DNA of 64,000 bases from Elmis aenea (GCA_947652605.1 OX393576.1:11248575-11312574), one strand, 5' to 3'. Shown: positions 44,472-56,442, counted from the stretch's first letter. The notes: generated from the sequence alone by a model not told the origin. Program-made: numbers and translations.

Positions 44472-46503
44472 CACAGTGGGGTATTTGCCTGATTTAGCTG
44501 ACCAAAAGTCGATTTTTTAAATTAATCACAGGTAAAAATAAATTACTATTTAACAGAGTTAAATAGTCAAAGAACAGTGGGCCATATTTTTTTCTCTTTT
44601 TTGCGCCATCTATAGTCCACTCCAGTCAATCAAAAATCAAATGTCTTAAATAGTGCGATTATTGGTTGTCTTCGAACGTGTACGTCTTTCTTTTAAATGT
44701 AAAACCAATTTTTTTAAAGAAGTGTTAAACAGTTTTAAACTATGAATTATTCCGAAGTAGGCAAGAGTATATTTTTAAGGTATATTATGGAAATTATAGC
44801 AATTTTACAATACCAAAAGTTCCATTCCAAAAAAGTTGTTATTTTCGTAATTTTTTGGGGATTTTTAAAGAAACCGAAGCCTTTTGTTAGACTTCAGGGC
44901 GCGTCCCGATATTTTTTTTACATGAATACAAAAATTAACAAAGTAGTCCCGGATTCGCTTGGTTTTGGTTGTATTAGACCAGATAAATTCTTATAGTCAT
45001 AAATGTAATTTTTATGGATCGTTGTTTATTTTTGATATAAATTTTTTTTTTGTCATCAGATTTATAGAAAACCAAAAAAATAAGTAGAATAGAAGTATTA
45101 AACATAAAATTACCACAAATATCAGCAAACAATTAAAATTAGCCATAAAGTATCTATTAAGTATTGCATGTTTGTCAGAACAGAAACAATATAATAAAAC
45201 ATACATTTTCCTCTATAAAATCGTAGATTAAACGTAGGTGGGTGGCAGCTCATAAGAAAGAAAATATCTTTATTTAAAAAAAATATATAATTCATTGAAG
45301 ATTTTTGAGGAATCGGGTGAGTGCAGTTAAGGCCTAAGACTGAAAAGATTTGTAGATTGAGACGAATTAATATTTACAGCACAAAGCTTGGAAAACATGC
45401 ATCGAAAATAGTGAAATAAATAAATGAGCAAAGCAATATAAGTAAACGTATTTAAGATCAAAGCGAAATTTTTCCTTTGTTTTAGCTCATATAGTTATGA
45501 AATTATTTAAAATTTAAAAAATCGAGCTTCTTCAGTTTTTTTTTTTAGAAATATTTTAGTAAGTTGAGAATATAGGTCAATTTTTAATGTGACATAAGAT
45601 CTATTTCTAAATTCGGCACAGATTTTCTAATTTAGAGGTTTCTGTATATTTCATAATAAAAAATGTATCCATACAATCGGTCAAAAAATTGGCACCCTGT
45701 ACAGAGTGGTGCGCATAGAAGGGCCACTATTGGGATCTCGTAAACGGTAAGAGCTACAAAGAAGTTTAAATCAAACAAATTGTTCTCCTTTCTGAAACCT
45801 ATTTACCGTTTAAAAAAAAATTCATGGCACGCTAGATAATAAACAATAATCAAAATGGGCAGTTTTTAAATCGTTTATAACTTGGTTACACTTGATGATA
45901 CAAATATATTTTTGGGAAAAAAGTTGTAGATTTTTTTACGCACTGTAAAGTAAAAACATGAATTTGTTTCAATATTTTTTAAATTCTTAGATAAATTACG
46001 AACTTGCATTTTTTTTAAATGGAAACTATAGTTGCCTACAGTCTTATGGAAAAACTTTTTTTTCCTCCTTTCAATAATAGATTTAAAGTATTTATTTTTA
46101 TATTTAGAAACAAATGAATGTCTTCATTTTACAGCGCGTAAAATTTTTTTTTTCCAAAAATATTTTTGTACCATCAAGTATAACCGACTTATAAACGATT
46201 TAAAAAAAAATGTCTATTTCGATTTTTGTTTATTATCTAGCGTGCCATGGAATTTTTTAAAACATTAAAGCATCACTGAATAGGTCAGTAAGGAGAACAA
46301 TTTGTCTAATTTAAACTTCTTTGTAGCTCTTACTGTTAACAAGATCCCAAAAGTGGCCATTTTTTGTGGATCACCCAGTAAAAACGATTGTTTTGACTAA
46401 AAATATGATTTTTAATATTTGACTTAGAAAATAAGCATGTTTTGAATAAATTAAATAACGAAAATAATTTTGGCCAGCTAGATCAGGCATATACCCCACT
46501 GTG
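44472..46503. mobile_element. TIR element with CACAGTGGGG ends carrying a nested foldback
   Basis: CACAGTGGGGTATTTGCCTG then ATTTAGCTGACCAAAA at the left is mirrored at the right by TTTTGGCCAGCTAGATCAGG then CATATACCCCACTGTG: about 33 of 36 positions pair. Removing the inner F6 foldback leaves about 1.35 kb. CACAGTG ends resemble CMC/Transib-like termini, but no matching target duplication was seen and the 84-codon plus frame at 44742-44996 has no transposase motif. Superfamily unknown. Confidence 0.6.
45702..46378. mobile_element. Foldback element F6, complete
   Basis: The left end is CAGAGTGGTGCGCATAGAAG; the right end is CCATTTTTTGTGGATCACCC then AG; TA on both sides (45700-45701 and 46379-46380). 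Arms pair through GGGCCACTATTGGGATCTCG, AGAGCTACAAAGAAGTTTAA, GGCACGCTAGATAATAAACA and CTTGATG-TACAAA-ATATTTTT. The terminal module is present: GGGATCTCG ends at position 39 and AGCTAC starts at 51. AAATGGAAACTATAGTTGCC is the internal module. A stray GGCACCCTGTA immediately left (45691-45701) is another element's end. Confidence 0.87.
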
Positions 46504-46504
46504 G

Positions 46505-47439
46505 CATCGGCCAAATGGAGTGTGAATCATTTCCTTAAGGCAAACCTGTACTATAACATTTCTTTCTCCTTTAAGGGCGCCTGTGCTATGCCCTGTCCAA
46601 GCTCTTTTGTAATTTTTATTTCACGCGATATTTGCTGTCCAATTTTTATGTAGCTTGTCATGTTTTCATACAGCTTTGCACATCTTGGTTGTAGATTTTA
46701 TTTACGCCTTGGGTGGTCACAGAAGAAAATCATGTTAAAAACATTTTTCACCAAATTTATTGTGACTTTAGGCCGGAAATTATTCATCTCATCCTCGTAC
46801 CACATGCAATTCCCGAAGCAAGATTGCGTGCAAAATTTCGTTCATTACACTAACCATAAATTCCGCAATAAATTAAGAAGTTAACAAGAATGGCGCTTTG
46901 TTAAGTGCACGAGGGAATTTCGGCTCAATTTAGATATTAGTAACTGCGCATGGAATTAATCTATAAATCTATCCATAAAAATTCTCGAGTGGATATTTTC
47001 TCTAGCAAAGTAGGTAATATGTGCAGTAAATATGTCAGATAAAAGGATAAATTTACGGACAGTATCTGCAGTCTGTAGGTTGCCATATTTTCATCTTATG
47101 TAATAAAATGGTATAAACACGAAATAAAACGTTAACAGCGTTCCAGATTATTAAAAATAACTTTTATTTACGCAGCCTATGCAGTGTAAAGGACCAGTTA
47201 TTGGTATATATTAGCCAATAATTCTCGTTTTGTTTTATTATTTGCCTATTATTTTCAGCGCTCAATGGTTTAAATCGCAATTTATTTCATCGTTAAGTCA
47301 ATACAATAAATAATACAGCAAAACATTCTGCATACTTTATTTAATACATTAGCATAAAATATTGTCAATAAAGTGCCTGAAGGTTTTGCTTGCTGAAGAT
47401 AAACTAGCGGTGTGACCACTAAATAACACAAGCTACACA
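46505..47439. other. No gene recognised
   Basis: Nothing supportable; the plus frame 46660-46884 has no motif. Confidence 0.4.
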
Positions 47440-48289
47440 TACAGGGTGCGCCAATAGTGCGATAAAGTCCATTATTGCCCTTAATGTCAACTTATTAAAA
47501 AAAAAGTTTCAAATGAAACTTATAGTATGTCTAGACGTGCATGTTTTAAAATTAGTTTCAAGTATACAGTGTGTTTCATTGAAGTGGGGCGTCACTAAAG
47601 TTTTTTTTTTTTTTTTAAATTGAACACCCAGTATATTTTTGCAATATCGAATTCAGCAAGAAAATCTTCATATGACAGTATATTGTTTTTATCAATTTTT
47701 TGCGACGTTGCCATTTTATCTCAAAAAATCTTCGAATTTACAGAAAAACATGGTACAATACTTGTCAAGAGCACAACGTTATGAATAATAATTGGTAAAT
47801 GATATTTTGTACATACAAAGTCATAGTCTAAATATATCAAAAATAATTTATATTATACAGGGTGTTTTTTTATAGATGTACCAACTTCCCAATTTTCAAA
47901 CATCAATAACTTTATTTTTTCAAATGGAACACCCCAAATATTATTACGTTATTTTGTGGCATTTTTGTTTTTCTTCAACTTTTTTTAATACTTACATATA
48001 CCTTAAGCGAATATTTTCTGATATATTTACATTTTACTTATTCTTACATGCGTTTTGTAGGAATCTCCTAATTTTTTCAGAGTAGGCCCCGACTTTGACA
48101 ATAGAAACAATAAATGGGTATAAACGACAGGCCTATGGGTAGGCCTACCATATATTCCTAAAATCAAACCGGGACCCAACGACCTTTTTTTTAATCATAA
48201 GAAATTGGCACAACAAAGTGGGGGGAAGGAGACAAAATGCGCCGCAGGGTTTTTTTTTTTTTAATTTTAACACATCAAACGTGTTTTAA

Positions 48290-49211
48290 CACTCCGTTGC
48301 TCGCGCTCACTTTTGTTACGTTAGTGATCGCATGGGATACTATGGTATCCCACTGGCAATAATAGTTTTTAACGACTTTTAAAAAATTATTTTTGATTGT
48401 TTGTAATATATAACATGAACATTACAATTATGACAGAAATACATTACAAAAAAAAGTAGCGTTAATGTTTATTACAATTTTCTAAATAGATAGTCGCATT
48501 TTTCGCCTCACTCCTGGTTTCTGGCAATTCAGCGATTATATTACGTGCAGCTGTTCTTTTATTTTTTTGAAAACATTCAATCGTTATCGCTACCAGAATT
48601 GATGTCTTGCTCTGTTTCCGATTCATGTTCGCTAAGATTTTCTCCTCCGTATTCATAGTGTTCGTTCCAAATCACCTTCGGATTCTTCATCTTCACTGTC
48701 TTCAATATATTCTTCGTTCTCCTCAATTTCCTCTAACTACTTACACCACTGCTCTGGATTTTTACTTTGGCACATGGTCTAAATTTCACGAAAATGAATA
48801 TATAATTGCAAACAAAAAAATGCATACGTAGGAATTTAAAATGTTCAAATCGGAAGATATTATTTTAAAGATTTCAAATTATCAATACAATCGTTTATAC
48901 AAATAAGGAAGCATTAATATAATAGTAAAAATAAAAATAACATGAAAAATACCTTACGAACAAAACTCGAGCTATAAAAATAAAAATCACGTCAGTGATC
49001 GCGCGGGATACTCAGGTATCCCAAGCGTAATTTTTTTAAGTTGTCAGCTTTTATAGCACTGGTCACTGATAAGCAATAAAGCTAACTAAGCCTACAAAGT
49101 AAGATGAAAAGGTACTGAAATGACGAAGGCATAATATTGTGCCGTTTGACAAAAATTTGCAGAAATACATCACTGGGATACTATAGTATCCCGCGCGAGC
49201 ACTGGAGTGTT
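48290..49211 (-). mobile_element. piggyBac-type element with subterminal palindromes
   Basis: TTAA precedes CACTCCGTTGCTCGCGCTCA at the left (48286-48289); at the right GCGCGAGCACTGGAGTG, then TT, is followed by TTAA (49212-49215). The palindrome GGGATACTATGGTATCCC lies at 48334, with variants GGGATACTCAGGTATCCC near 49005 and GGGATACTATAGTATCCC near 49172. TTAGTGATCGC and CAGTGATCGC precede two of them. TTAA, the termini and the transposase piece inside support piggyBac. About 0.9 kb, so most coding sequence is deleted. Confidence 0.78.
48465..48656 (-). pseudogene. piggyBac transposase N-terminal fragment
   Basis: The minus-strand frame ends RNIIAELPETRSEAKNATIY then LENC. In piggyBac transposases a conserved H-NI--HLPG-RG-AKNAK-PLEC-NLF block lies just before the DDD catalytic domain, and this fragment follows that pattern. 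Sequence immediately upstream (48660-48740, another minus frame) is acidic, EENEEYIEDSEDEE, as is usual for the N-terminus of this family. The frame breaks right after the block, and no catalytic Asp remains. Confidence 0.7.
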
Positions 49212-50383
49212 TTAATGCCAAATTAGATGATGTAGACTTGTAGAGTACATACTATATCATCCAAAATTGCAGCTTTATGGCAAACTCTTCAGATTTTTTT
49301 TATCAGATCGCCCCACACTCCTCACAAACTTATTTTTAATAAAGGTAAAAACTGTCTTTAATAATGTCTATTTAGGTAAAGGAAATATAAACATAAAATT
49401 ACCATACATTTTTAAAAAGTGAAACTTTTCGGTGAAAATTTTTAAAAAAACCGAAAAAACATCAGCTTGTGTTTTTTAAAATTATTTTATTTTATTCGTC
49501 GCTGTTCTAATAAATTTTAACAGTATTTGTAAATAAAACATTGTGTATTAGCTCGAATCCGGGCCCCCTTTGCAACACCGGGCCCCGGGAATTCGTCCCG
49601 TCTACCCTCCCCCCGTGTGATAGGCCCTGCCCGTGAGCATTTATTTATGTTTTAACAATTGACAGCAATTAACTCTGACATTTGTTACTACAGAAATTAT
49701 TGTTTCTATTGTCAAAGTCGGGGCCTACTCCGAGAAAACTAGGAAATTCCTACACAACGCTTATAAGAATAAGTAAAATGTAAATATCTCAGAAAATATT
49801 CATTTTAGGTATAGGTAAGTATTAAGAAAAGTTGAAGAAAAACAAAAATGCAACAAAATGACGTAATAATATACAGGGTGTTCCATTTGAAAAAATAAAG
49901 TTATTGATGTTTGAAAATTGGGAAGTTGGCACATCTATAAGAAACACCCTGTATAATATAAATTAATTTTGATGTATTTAGACTGTGACTACACCTTTTG
50001 ACTTTGTATGTACAAAATATCATATGCCAATTATTATTCATAAGGTTGTGCTCTTGACAAGTATTGTACCCTGTTTTTCTGGAAATTCAAAGATTTTTTA
50101 AGATAAATTGGCAACGTCGCAAAAAAATTAAAAAAACAAAATACTGTCATATGGAGATTTTCTTGCTAAATTCGATTATGAAAAAATATACTGGGTGTTC
50201 AATTTTAAAAAAATACCTTTAGTGACGCCCCACTTTTATGAAACCCCCTGTATTTTAAACTAATGAAACTAATTTTAAAACATGCACGTGTAGAAATACT
50301 ATAAGTTTCATTAAAAACTTTTTTTTATTAAGTTGACATTAAGGGCATTAATGGACTTTATCGCACTAATGGCGCACCCTGTA

Positions 50384-51133
50384 TTTCGTTTTCGTTTCGA
50401 ACAGAAACAAACGATTTTTTGTTCGTGTTTAGTTCCTGTTTGCAGCCAATTTACACTTTATATTTTAAAATATTCACATGCTTTATCCAACTAAAAATTC
50501 GTTAGTAAATGACATTGCGTAATTGATTTTCAATTGAGCATATTTGTACGAATAAACAAACCACACAATAATCAAACAATTTATCATTACCAAAATATTT
50601 TTCTTACCCACTTCACATGTTGCCGAAGCCTCAAACATTACGCACGGCATTTCTTTGAACGTACTAGATGCAATGTAATTGCAGAAGCGACTTGTTTAAA
50701 AAGCAAAATAAAAAATTAATGGCCAAGAAAATACAGTTGCGAGAATATACGAGACATTAATTCTTTTAAGCGCTATGTTCAGAGTTTTAACTTCTTGTGT
50801 GTGATGATTACAGCGGATACGGTTAAGGAAAATGCCCAGCCCATCTGATATCACAAACACTGCACTTTTTATACATGGCAACTGCAACGTTTCAACTTCT
50901 TGAAATTGTCTTCCCAAGAAAGTTTCTTCTCTTAAGTACCAAGTGGTGCATAATATAATTATCTTGATGGATGGAGATTAAAACTTTATGGTAAGCTGTT
51001 AATGTGAAGAATCGATTAAGAAATTTTAAACGCTGCGTTCATAGAGATATAAAGCAGGTTGGGAATACGAGGTGAGTACTTTTAAGATGGCTGTGTCTTG
51101 TTAATTAAAATTAATTCCCAGAACATACAAATA
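50384..51133. other. No gene recognised
   Basis: Short frames at 50534-50917 on both strands have no motif. Confidence 0.4.
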
Positions 51134-51135
51134 TA

Positions 51136-51240
51136 CAGGGTGCTCCATAATACCTCATATATCTTTATAGTATATTACATAACAAGAGTTGTAAAAAGCA
51201 TATTAATGCGTAATTGCTTTACAACTCGTGTTATGTAGCT
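51136..51240. mobile_element. Lone CAGGGTG end with an adjacent hairpin
   Basis: TA then CAGGGTGCTCCATAATACC. Downstream, CATAACAAGAGTTGTAAA pairs with TTTACAACTCGTGTTATG across about 20 bases. It may be the remains of a small foldback; the CACCCTG partner was not found. Confidence 0.45.
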
Positions 51241-51689
51241 AACTTTTTCTACGAACACATAATACCTACGATTTTAACGGCTTTTTGGCTAATATACACA
51301 TGTTATTACGTTGTCTTGTCAATTTTGACGTAAGCCCAAAAAAAGTTGAATAACGCATCAAAACTTCAAATATATTGTTAGCCCGTTTTATATACCTAAT
51401 TATGAAGTGTTGCTTGTTGTTTTCAAAAATAAACAAGATATTGGAGCTGATGATGATCCCTGAAGTTTTTATCTCTAATACCATTTTATATCTAGAAAAA
51501 AATATTGTAAGTTTGGGTATTGAGCAACGAAGAGAAAAAAATCAAAACAAATAAAATTTTAAGTTTCATTTAAATTTAAGAGTTATGATGGAATTTTCTA
51601 TCAACTTATTGACAAAATAAGTATAGAGGGTCTTTTTATTGGTAGATATTTACTTTAAAAAGGCTAGCACAATTTTGTAAACTGCAATT
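51241..51689. other. No gene recognised
   Basis: Nothing supportable. Confidence 0.4.
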
Positions 51690-53150
51690 TTGGGAAACAT
51701 TAATCTTTTTACAAAAAATTCTAGATTTCAGAACTGTTAAAAACTCTTTAAAATTGGATTAAAAAAATTGCTATCAGCCTAAATGATTCTAAAAATATTA
51801 AACAACAATGGTGCCATGCATATTCAATACTAATTCGTTTAAAAACGAATAAAAATATTTTTTATAGCTGTCCAAAGTGTTTAAAAACGTTTTGAGTGTA
51901 CAGGGTGATCCAAATTCGAGGGTGACCATGGGGATCTCGCTTATTACTGAAGATAGAAAGTAGGTTTAAATTTGGCAAAGTTGCTATATTTCATGCTTAT
52001 CAATAATATCAAAACAGATTTAAAATATCTTTAACTGTTCTTGAAAAAATTTAAAAAAAAACTGAAAAAAGTGACTGTTTTTTTGCTACAACTTTTTTAT
52101 TCATAATTTTTTTTTAATCTGTAAAAACTTTTACATGGCCACTTTTTATTTTATTTTTAATGGCGTCACCAATTGTTTGCTATGACGTTACCGTTTTGTT
52201 TTATAGGTACTAACGTTTTAATTTCTTATTGGTGACAAACTTGATTTTCATGTAGTTATTAGAAATGTTGGATAAATGAAAACCTTTTTTTTTTCAAATA
52301 AATACGTTGTTTATGTAAATAACATAATGATGTACCTATACATTTTTGAAATCAGAAAAAAACGTTCTAGCTAACTAGATGAAAATTAAGTTTGTCGCCA
52401 ATAAGAAATTAAAAAGTTAGTACCTATAAAACCAAGCGGAAACGGCACAGGAAAAAATTGATGTCACCATTAAAAGTAAAATCAAAAGTGATGACGAAAT
52501 TTAAAAAAAAATGGTAAATAAAAAAGTTATAGCAAAAAAACGAAAAGTTTTTTTTCAGTTTTTTTTTAAATTTTTTCAAAAACTTTTGAAGATATTTCAA
52601 ATCTGTTTTGATATTATTGATGATTATAAAATTTAGCTGCTTTGCCAAATTTGAACCTACCCTCTATCTTCAGTAATAAGCGAGATCCCCATGGTCGCGC
52701 TCGAATTTGATTCACCCTGTAGGTAACCCTTGAATCTTTGTTTGTCAAAAATTTAAAAAATGTTGCTTTAGGGCTAATTGTTTATACAAATGTTAAACAG
52801 TACTTATGCAATACATAACGACTATAACTCGTTCAGAAACCGATTAAAAATATTGTTTGTAGCTCTTCGAAGTTTTTAAAAATTGTTAACGTGTATACTC
52901 TAGCATTTTTTGTGCTGTGAGCCGTAATGTGTGCAAAAATGTAAAACAACATTTATGCAATGCACACTGACTATAAACTCGTTTAGAACCAAATTAAATT
53001 TTTTTTAATAGCTATTCAAAGTTTTTAAAAATTTTCCGAGTGTACACCCTCGAAATGTTTTTGGACAAAAAACCAAAAATTTTGCTACAGGCCAAAGTGT
53101 TTCTAGGAATGGTAAAGGATATTTATTTTCTTTAATTTGGAGACGATTAA
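51690..53150. repeat. Tandem array, unit about 150-175 bp, interrupted by F8
   Basis: Three diverged units share TATGCAAT(G/A)CATA, ACTATAACTCGTTTAGAA, ATTAAAAATATT and CAAAGTTTTTAAAAATT then CGAGTGTA. Landmarks are at about 51830, 52827 and 52977. A partial fourth unit ends near 53150. F8 sits exactly after the GAGTGTA of the first unit, and the second unit resumes after F8. Confidence 0.65.
51901..52719. mobile_element. Foldback element F8
   Basis: The left end CAGGGTGATCCAAATTCGAG and the right end CTCGAATTTGATTCACCCTG, TA on both sides (51899-51900 and 52720-52721). Arms of about 390 bp pair through GACCATGGGGATCTCGC, ACTGAAGATAGAAAG, AAATCTGTTTTGATATTATT and GTTTGTCACCAATAAG-like strings. 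The terminal module is complete: GGGGATCTCG ends at position 39, AGATAG at 51. No coding capacity; the minus frame 52424-52648 is arm sequence. Confidence 0.88.
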
Positions 53151-53877
53151 AAGATATTTTTTTTCGTTTATGCAAGAATTAACATTTAAAATTCTTAGAA
53201 ATAAGCTTTAAATTTGATTTGCTTAAAAAGAACATCAAATAAATAACACATTAAAAATTGAATACTGGCAGTAATTAAGCAATTAAATGTGTTGTCAATT
53301 ATACAAAAGTAATATATTTAAGAATACATTCCATAATTTATCATAAAAAAATCTACACTGAACAGGCCCATCTAAATTCCAGATTCTTTAAATTATTTTT
53401 TAAGATATTAGTTTTTAAAGTAATGGCCTTACGCCGTCTATTAGCTATAAAAATTTATAAAACACGTGGTATTACTAAACAGGTATTTCAGAATAGTAGT
53501 TAAATGGTTGTTAATTAAGTTATATACTAACGCTAAAATTTTAACTGTTTTGTTGACACTAATGACTAGTGATTATATTTAAAACACGAAATACTTCTGG
53601 CGCAGATATTTAAGAGAAAAAAAATCGTTTTAGTTTATAACTTCAAAATGTATCTACCTTTATAGGTTGATTATAATTGTAGAACGACCATTGGGTCTTG
53701 GTTGTTATTGGGAATAGACCATGGATTAAAATTTCGAAAATTTAAGCCAACATGATATCGAAACAGTTTCGAGATAATTAATTCGGTTGTTTATAAATTG
53801 TATTATTCGTTCTTTCAAAATTGGTATACGGATTTCCTGTGAAAATTCTATAATTTTAGAATGGTTTAGGAACTGAA
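53151..53877. other. No gene recognised
   Basis: AT-rich; nothing supportable. Confidence 0.4.
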
Positions 53878-54784
53878 CAGTGTGGTCTATTTTCGATGCC
53901 CATACAGGGTATCTCGGTTATTATCAGAGATAGAAAAAAAGTAAATACATAAACTCGATTTATTTTTTCGAGAGAAATTTATTGCCGTAAACAGATTTTT
54001 AATATCTTTTTTAATTTTCGAAATATAGCCAAAAACCGATTTTTGGCACTTTTCAAAAATGTTAAATATCTCGCTTAAACGAGAAGATAGAAAAAAAACT
54101 TTAAAAAAACTTTTCGCATGATTTTTTGTGCTTAATAAGATAGCGATGTTCAATTGTTTTTTACTCATATTAATGCCGATATATTACACCTAACTTTCTT
54201 ATTTTAAATGGCAACCATAGGCAAATTATATATTTTTGAAAAGCGCAAAAAATAAGCTTTCGATTCATGTCAAAGCCAACTATGGTTGTCATTTAAAATA
54301 AGAAAGTTAGGTTCAACTTTTTTTTACTCATACAAATATTGATATATTACACCTAACTTTCTTATTTTAAATGACAACCATAGTTGGCTTTGAAATGAAT
54401 CGAAAGCTTATTTTTTGCGTTTTTCAAAAATATATAATTTGCCTATGGTTGCCATTTAAAATAAGAAAGTTAGGTGCAATATATCGGCATTGATATAAGT
54501 AAAAAACAATTGAACATCGCTATCTTATTAAGCACAAAAAATCATGCGAAAAATGTCTTTAAAGTTTTTTTCTATCTTCTCGTTTAAACGAGATATTTAA
54601 CATTTTTGAAAAGTGCCAAAAATCGGTTTTTGGCTATATTTCGAAAATTAAAAAAGATATCAAAAATCTGTTTACGGCAATAAATTTCTCTCGAAAAAAT
54701 AAATCGAGTTTATGTATTTAGTTTTTTTCTATCTCTGATAATAACCGAGATACCCTGTATGGGCATCGAAAATAGACCACCCTG
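53878..54784. mobile_element. Foldback element F9, near-perfect 907-bp palindrome
   Basis: The left end CAGTGTGGTCTATTTTCGAT and the right end ATCGAAAATAGACCACCCTG; TA follows the right end and AA precedes the left. Counting by eye, only about ten differences separate the arms over the outer 330 bp. The terminal module is present: GGGTATCTCG ends at position 39 and AGATAG starts at 51. The inner part carries four alternating copies of TTATTTTAAATG(G/A)CAACC then ATAG, which themselves form smaller inverted repeats. The minus frame 53887-54168 is arm sequence, not a gene. Confidence 0.92.
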
Positions 54785-54786
54785 TA

Positions 54787-56365
54787 CTTGAAAATTTTGG
54801 TACATCTCTACATGACTAAACATGTTAACTGATTTTCAAATTTTGCTGTGTTAATTTTGTTTTATTTATATTGTCGAATAACATAAAAACCTTAAATTTC
54901 TTATCCAGAAATTAATATGTAATGAATATTTAAATTATTTAAATGATAAAATTAAATACAAATATATACCAGAGGAACTTATTTATAAAAAAAAAGTCAC
55001 CACAAGTTTCAAGAGTCGTCTCTTAATCACTAGATTATTTTGTACGATTTTTCTTAAACGTAGATACATAATTGATTAAATATATTAAACTATATCATGG
55101 GAAGTTTAAAAACATACCTAGGGTAATAATATAAAAAGTAATACAACAACAATAATTTTTTTAAGACTGTATTATAAAATTAACTGCGTACAGCCTACGT
55201 TAAAGACCATTAAATATAATAGTAAAACATGTTTTATGTGAGCAATTTATGTCAGTAAACATTAACAAATTAATTTCTCTTACAAAGTGGATTTCGTTAT
55301 CCCTGACTCTTACAACTATTATGTTACCACTGGTATATTATTTCCTCGGCAAACGTGATGTGTCAATACTTGTATATTTTAAGAGAAATATACGATATTG
55401 CTGCCTTTTCTAGAAGAATACAAGAGTATTAAGCGCTGGAACGATCCTTTCATTGAGGTTTTATGAAAAAGTGTTACAAGTAATTTTTTTGCTTTTCTTA
55501 CCAATACGTTAAGAGTTATTAACCTCTATAATCGCTTCAAGATGCATCAACAGACCAATAAATATGCAACGGTGTTTTAAATTGGCTATACAATAGTTTA
55601 TTTGACAGCTGTCAAAGTGAATGTCTAATAATTCTCGGCATGTTTGTAAATCGAATCATTTTAAAGTCGGAAATGACGACCATTAGCTGTATTTTTTACA
55701 TATTCAACCTCTTTGAACAGTTATTTTAACCATCCTGTCTTCCTTTGAAGTTTAGTCGTCATAACTGTGGGGGTTTTTCGAAATTCAATAAGTTATTACG
55801 TAAAATATGGTGCATTCACTTTTAATAAATATGATTTTAATTTTAAATAACTTGAACAACATTTTTATTATCGTTTTTCAAAGGTATTCTTGGCAATATT
55901 GGTCTCACAAAGTTTTCACTTAACTTTTTATGTGGTTTTAAAACAAGTTTTTACATGATCCATCAATGTTTTTTCTTTAGTGAATTTTAAAAAATGGCAC
56001 CTTTTATTTTGATTTATTCTTCTGCTAATATGTGTACCTACTACAGCTTTATCATTAAAAAGAAATATATCGAAGACTTCTAATTAATTTTCACTATCTT
56101 TAATCGTTTCATAATTATTTAATAAATTATTAGGAATGTAATAAAATGCGACTTCTTTTGATTTTGTATCTTCACTAAAAAACATAGTATGTCAACAACT
56201 AACTCAAATAATAGCCTTTGGAGATTAGAAAACTTTTGCCATACTGTGTAACACGCAAAGTTATAATTTGAATCGTTTCGGATTGTACATTTATATTAAG
56301 TAATTTTACATAATGAGTCGTGTGTAATCAGTTCGTTAATACTAACTATACTCCATTGAAATAAA
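54787..56365. other. No gene recognised
   Basis: About 1.6 kb AT-rich with no supportable feature. Confidence 0.4.
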
Positions 56366-56367
56366 TA

Positions 56368-56442
56368 CAGGGTGTCGCATATTCAAGACTAAAAATGAAA
56401 ATTTCATTAACATTTTTTTTTATTATCTTTGGCATATCTTCC
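56368..56442. mobile_element. Lone CAGGGTG end beside the jockey fragment
   Basis: TA then CAGGGTGTCGCATATTCAAG. Neither the partner end nor the ATCTCG box is visible. Confidence 0.35.

Larger units (their letters stand above)
47442..50381. mobile_element. Large compound foldback F7 (2.9 kb) with a piggyBac element in its centre
   Basis: The left end CAGGGTGCGCCAATAGTGCG and the right end CGCACTAATGGCGCACCCTG, flanked by TA (47440-47441 and 50382-50383). The arms are about 670 bp each: left 47442-48113, right about 49693-50381, closing with TGACAATAGAAACAATAA and its complement. Each arm contains two smaller units bounded by CAGGGTGTT-like and AACACCC-like strings (47577-47630 and 47862-47940 on the left). 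The central 1.6 kb is not palindromic; it includes the piggyBac derivative and a GC-rich patch at 49560-49630. No coding capacity of its own. Confidence 0.85.

Noticed and set aside
44742..44996. 84-codon plus frame inside the CACAGTGGGG element considered as a transposase
   Set aside because: No DDE, zinc-finger or other transposase motif; composition is that of AT-rich non-coding DNA.
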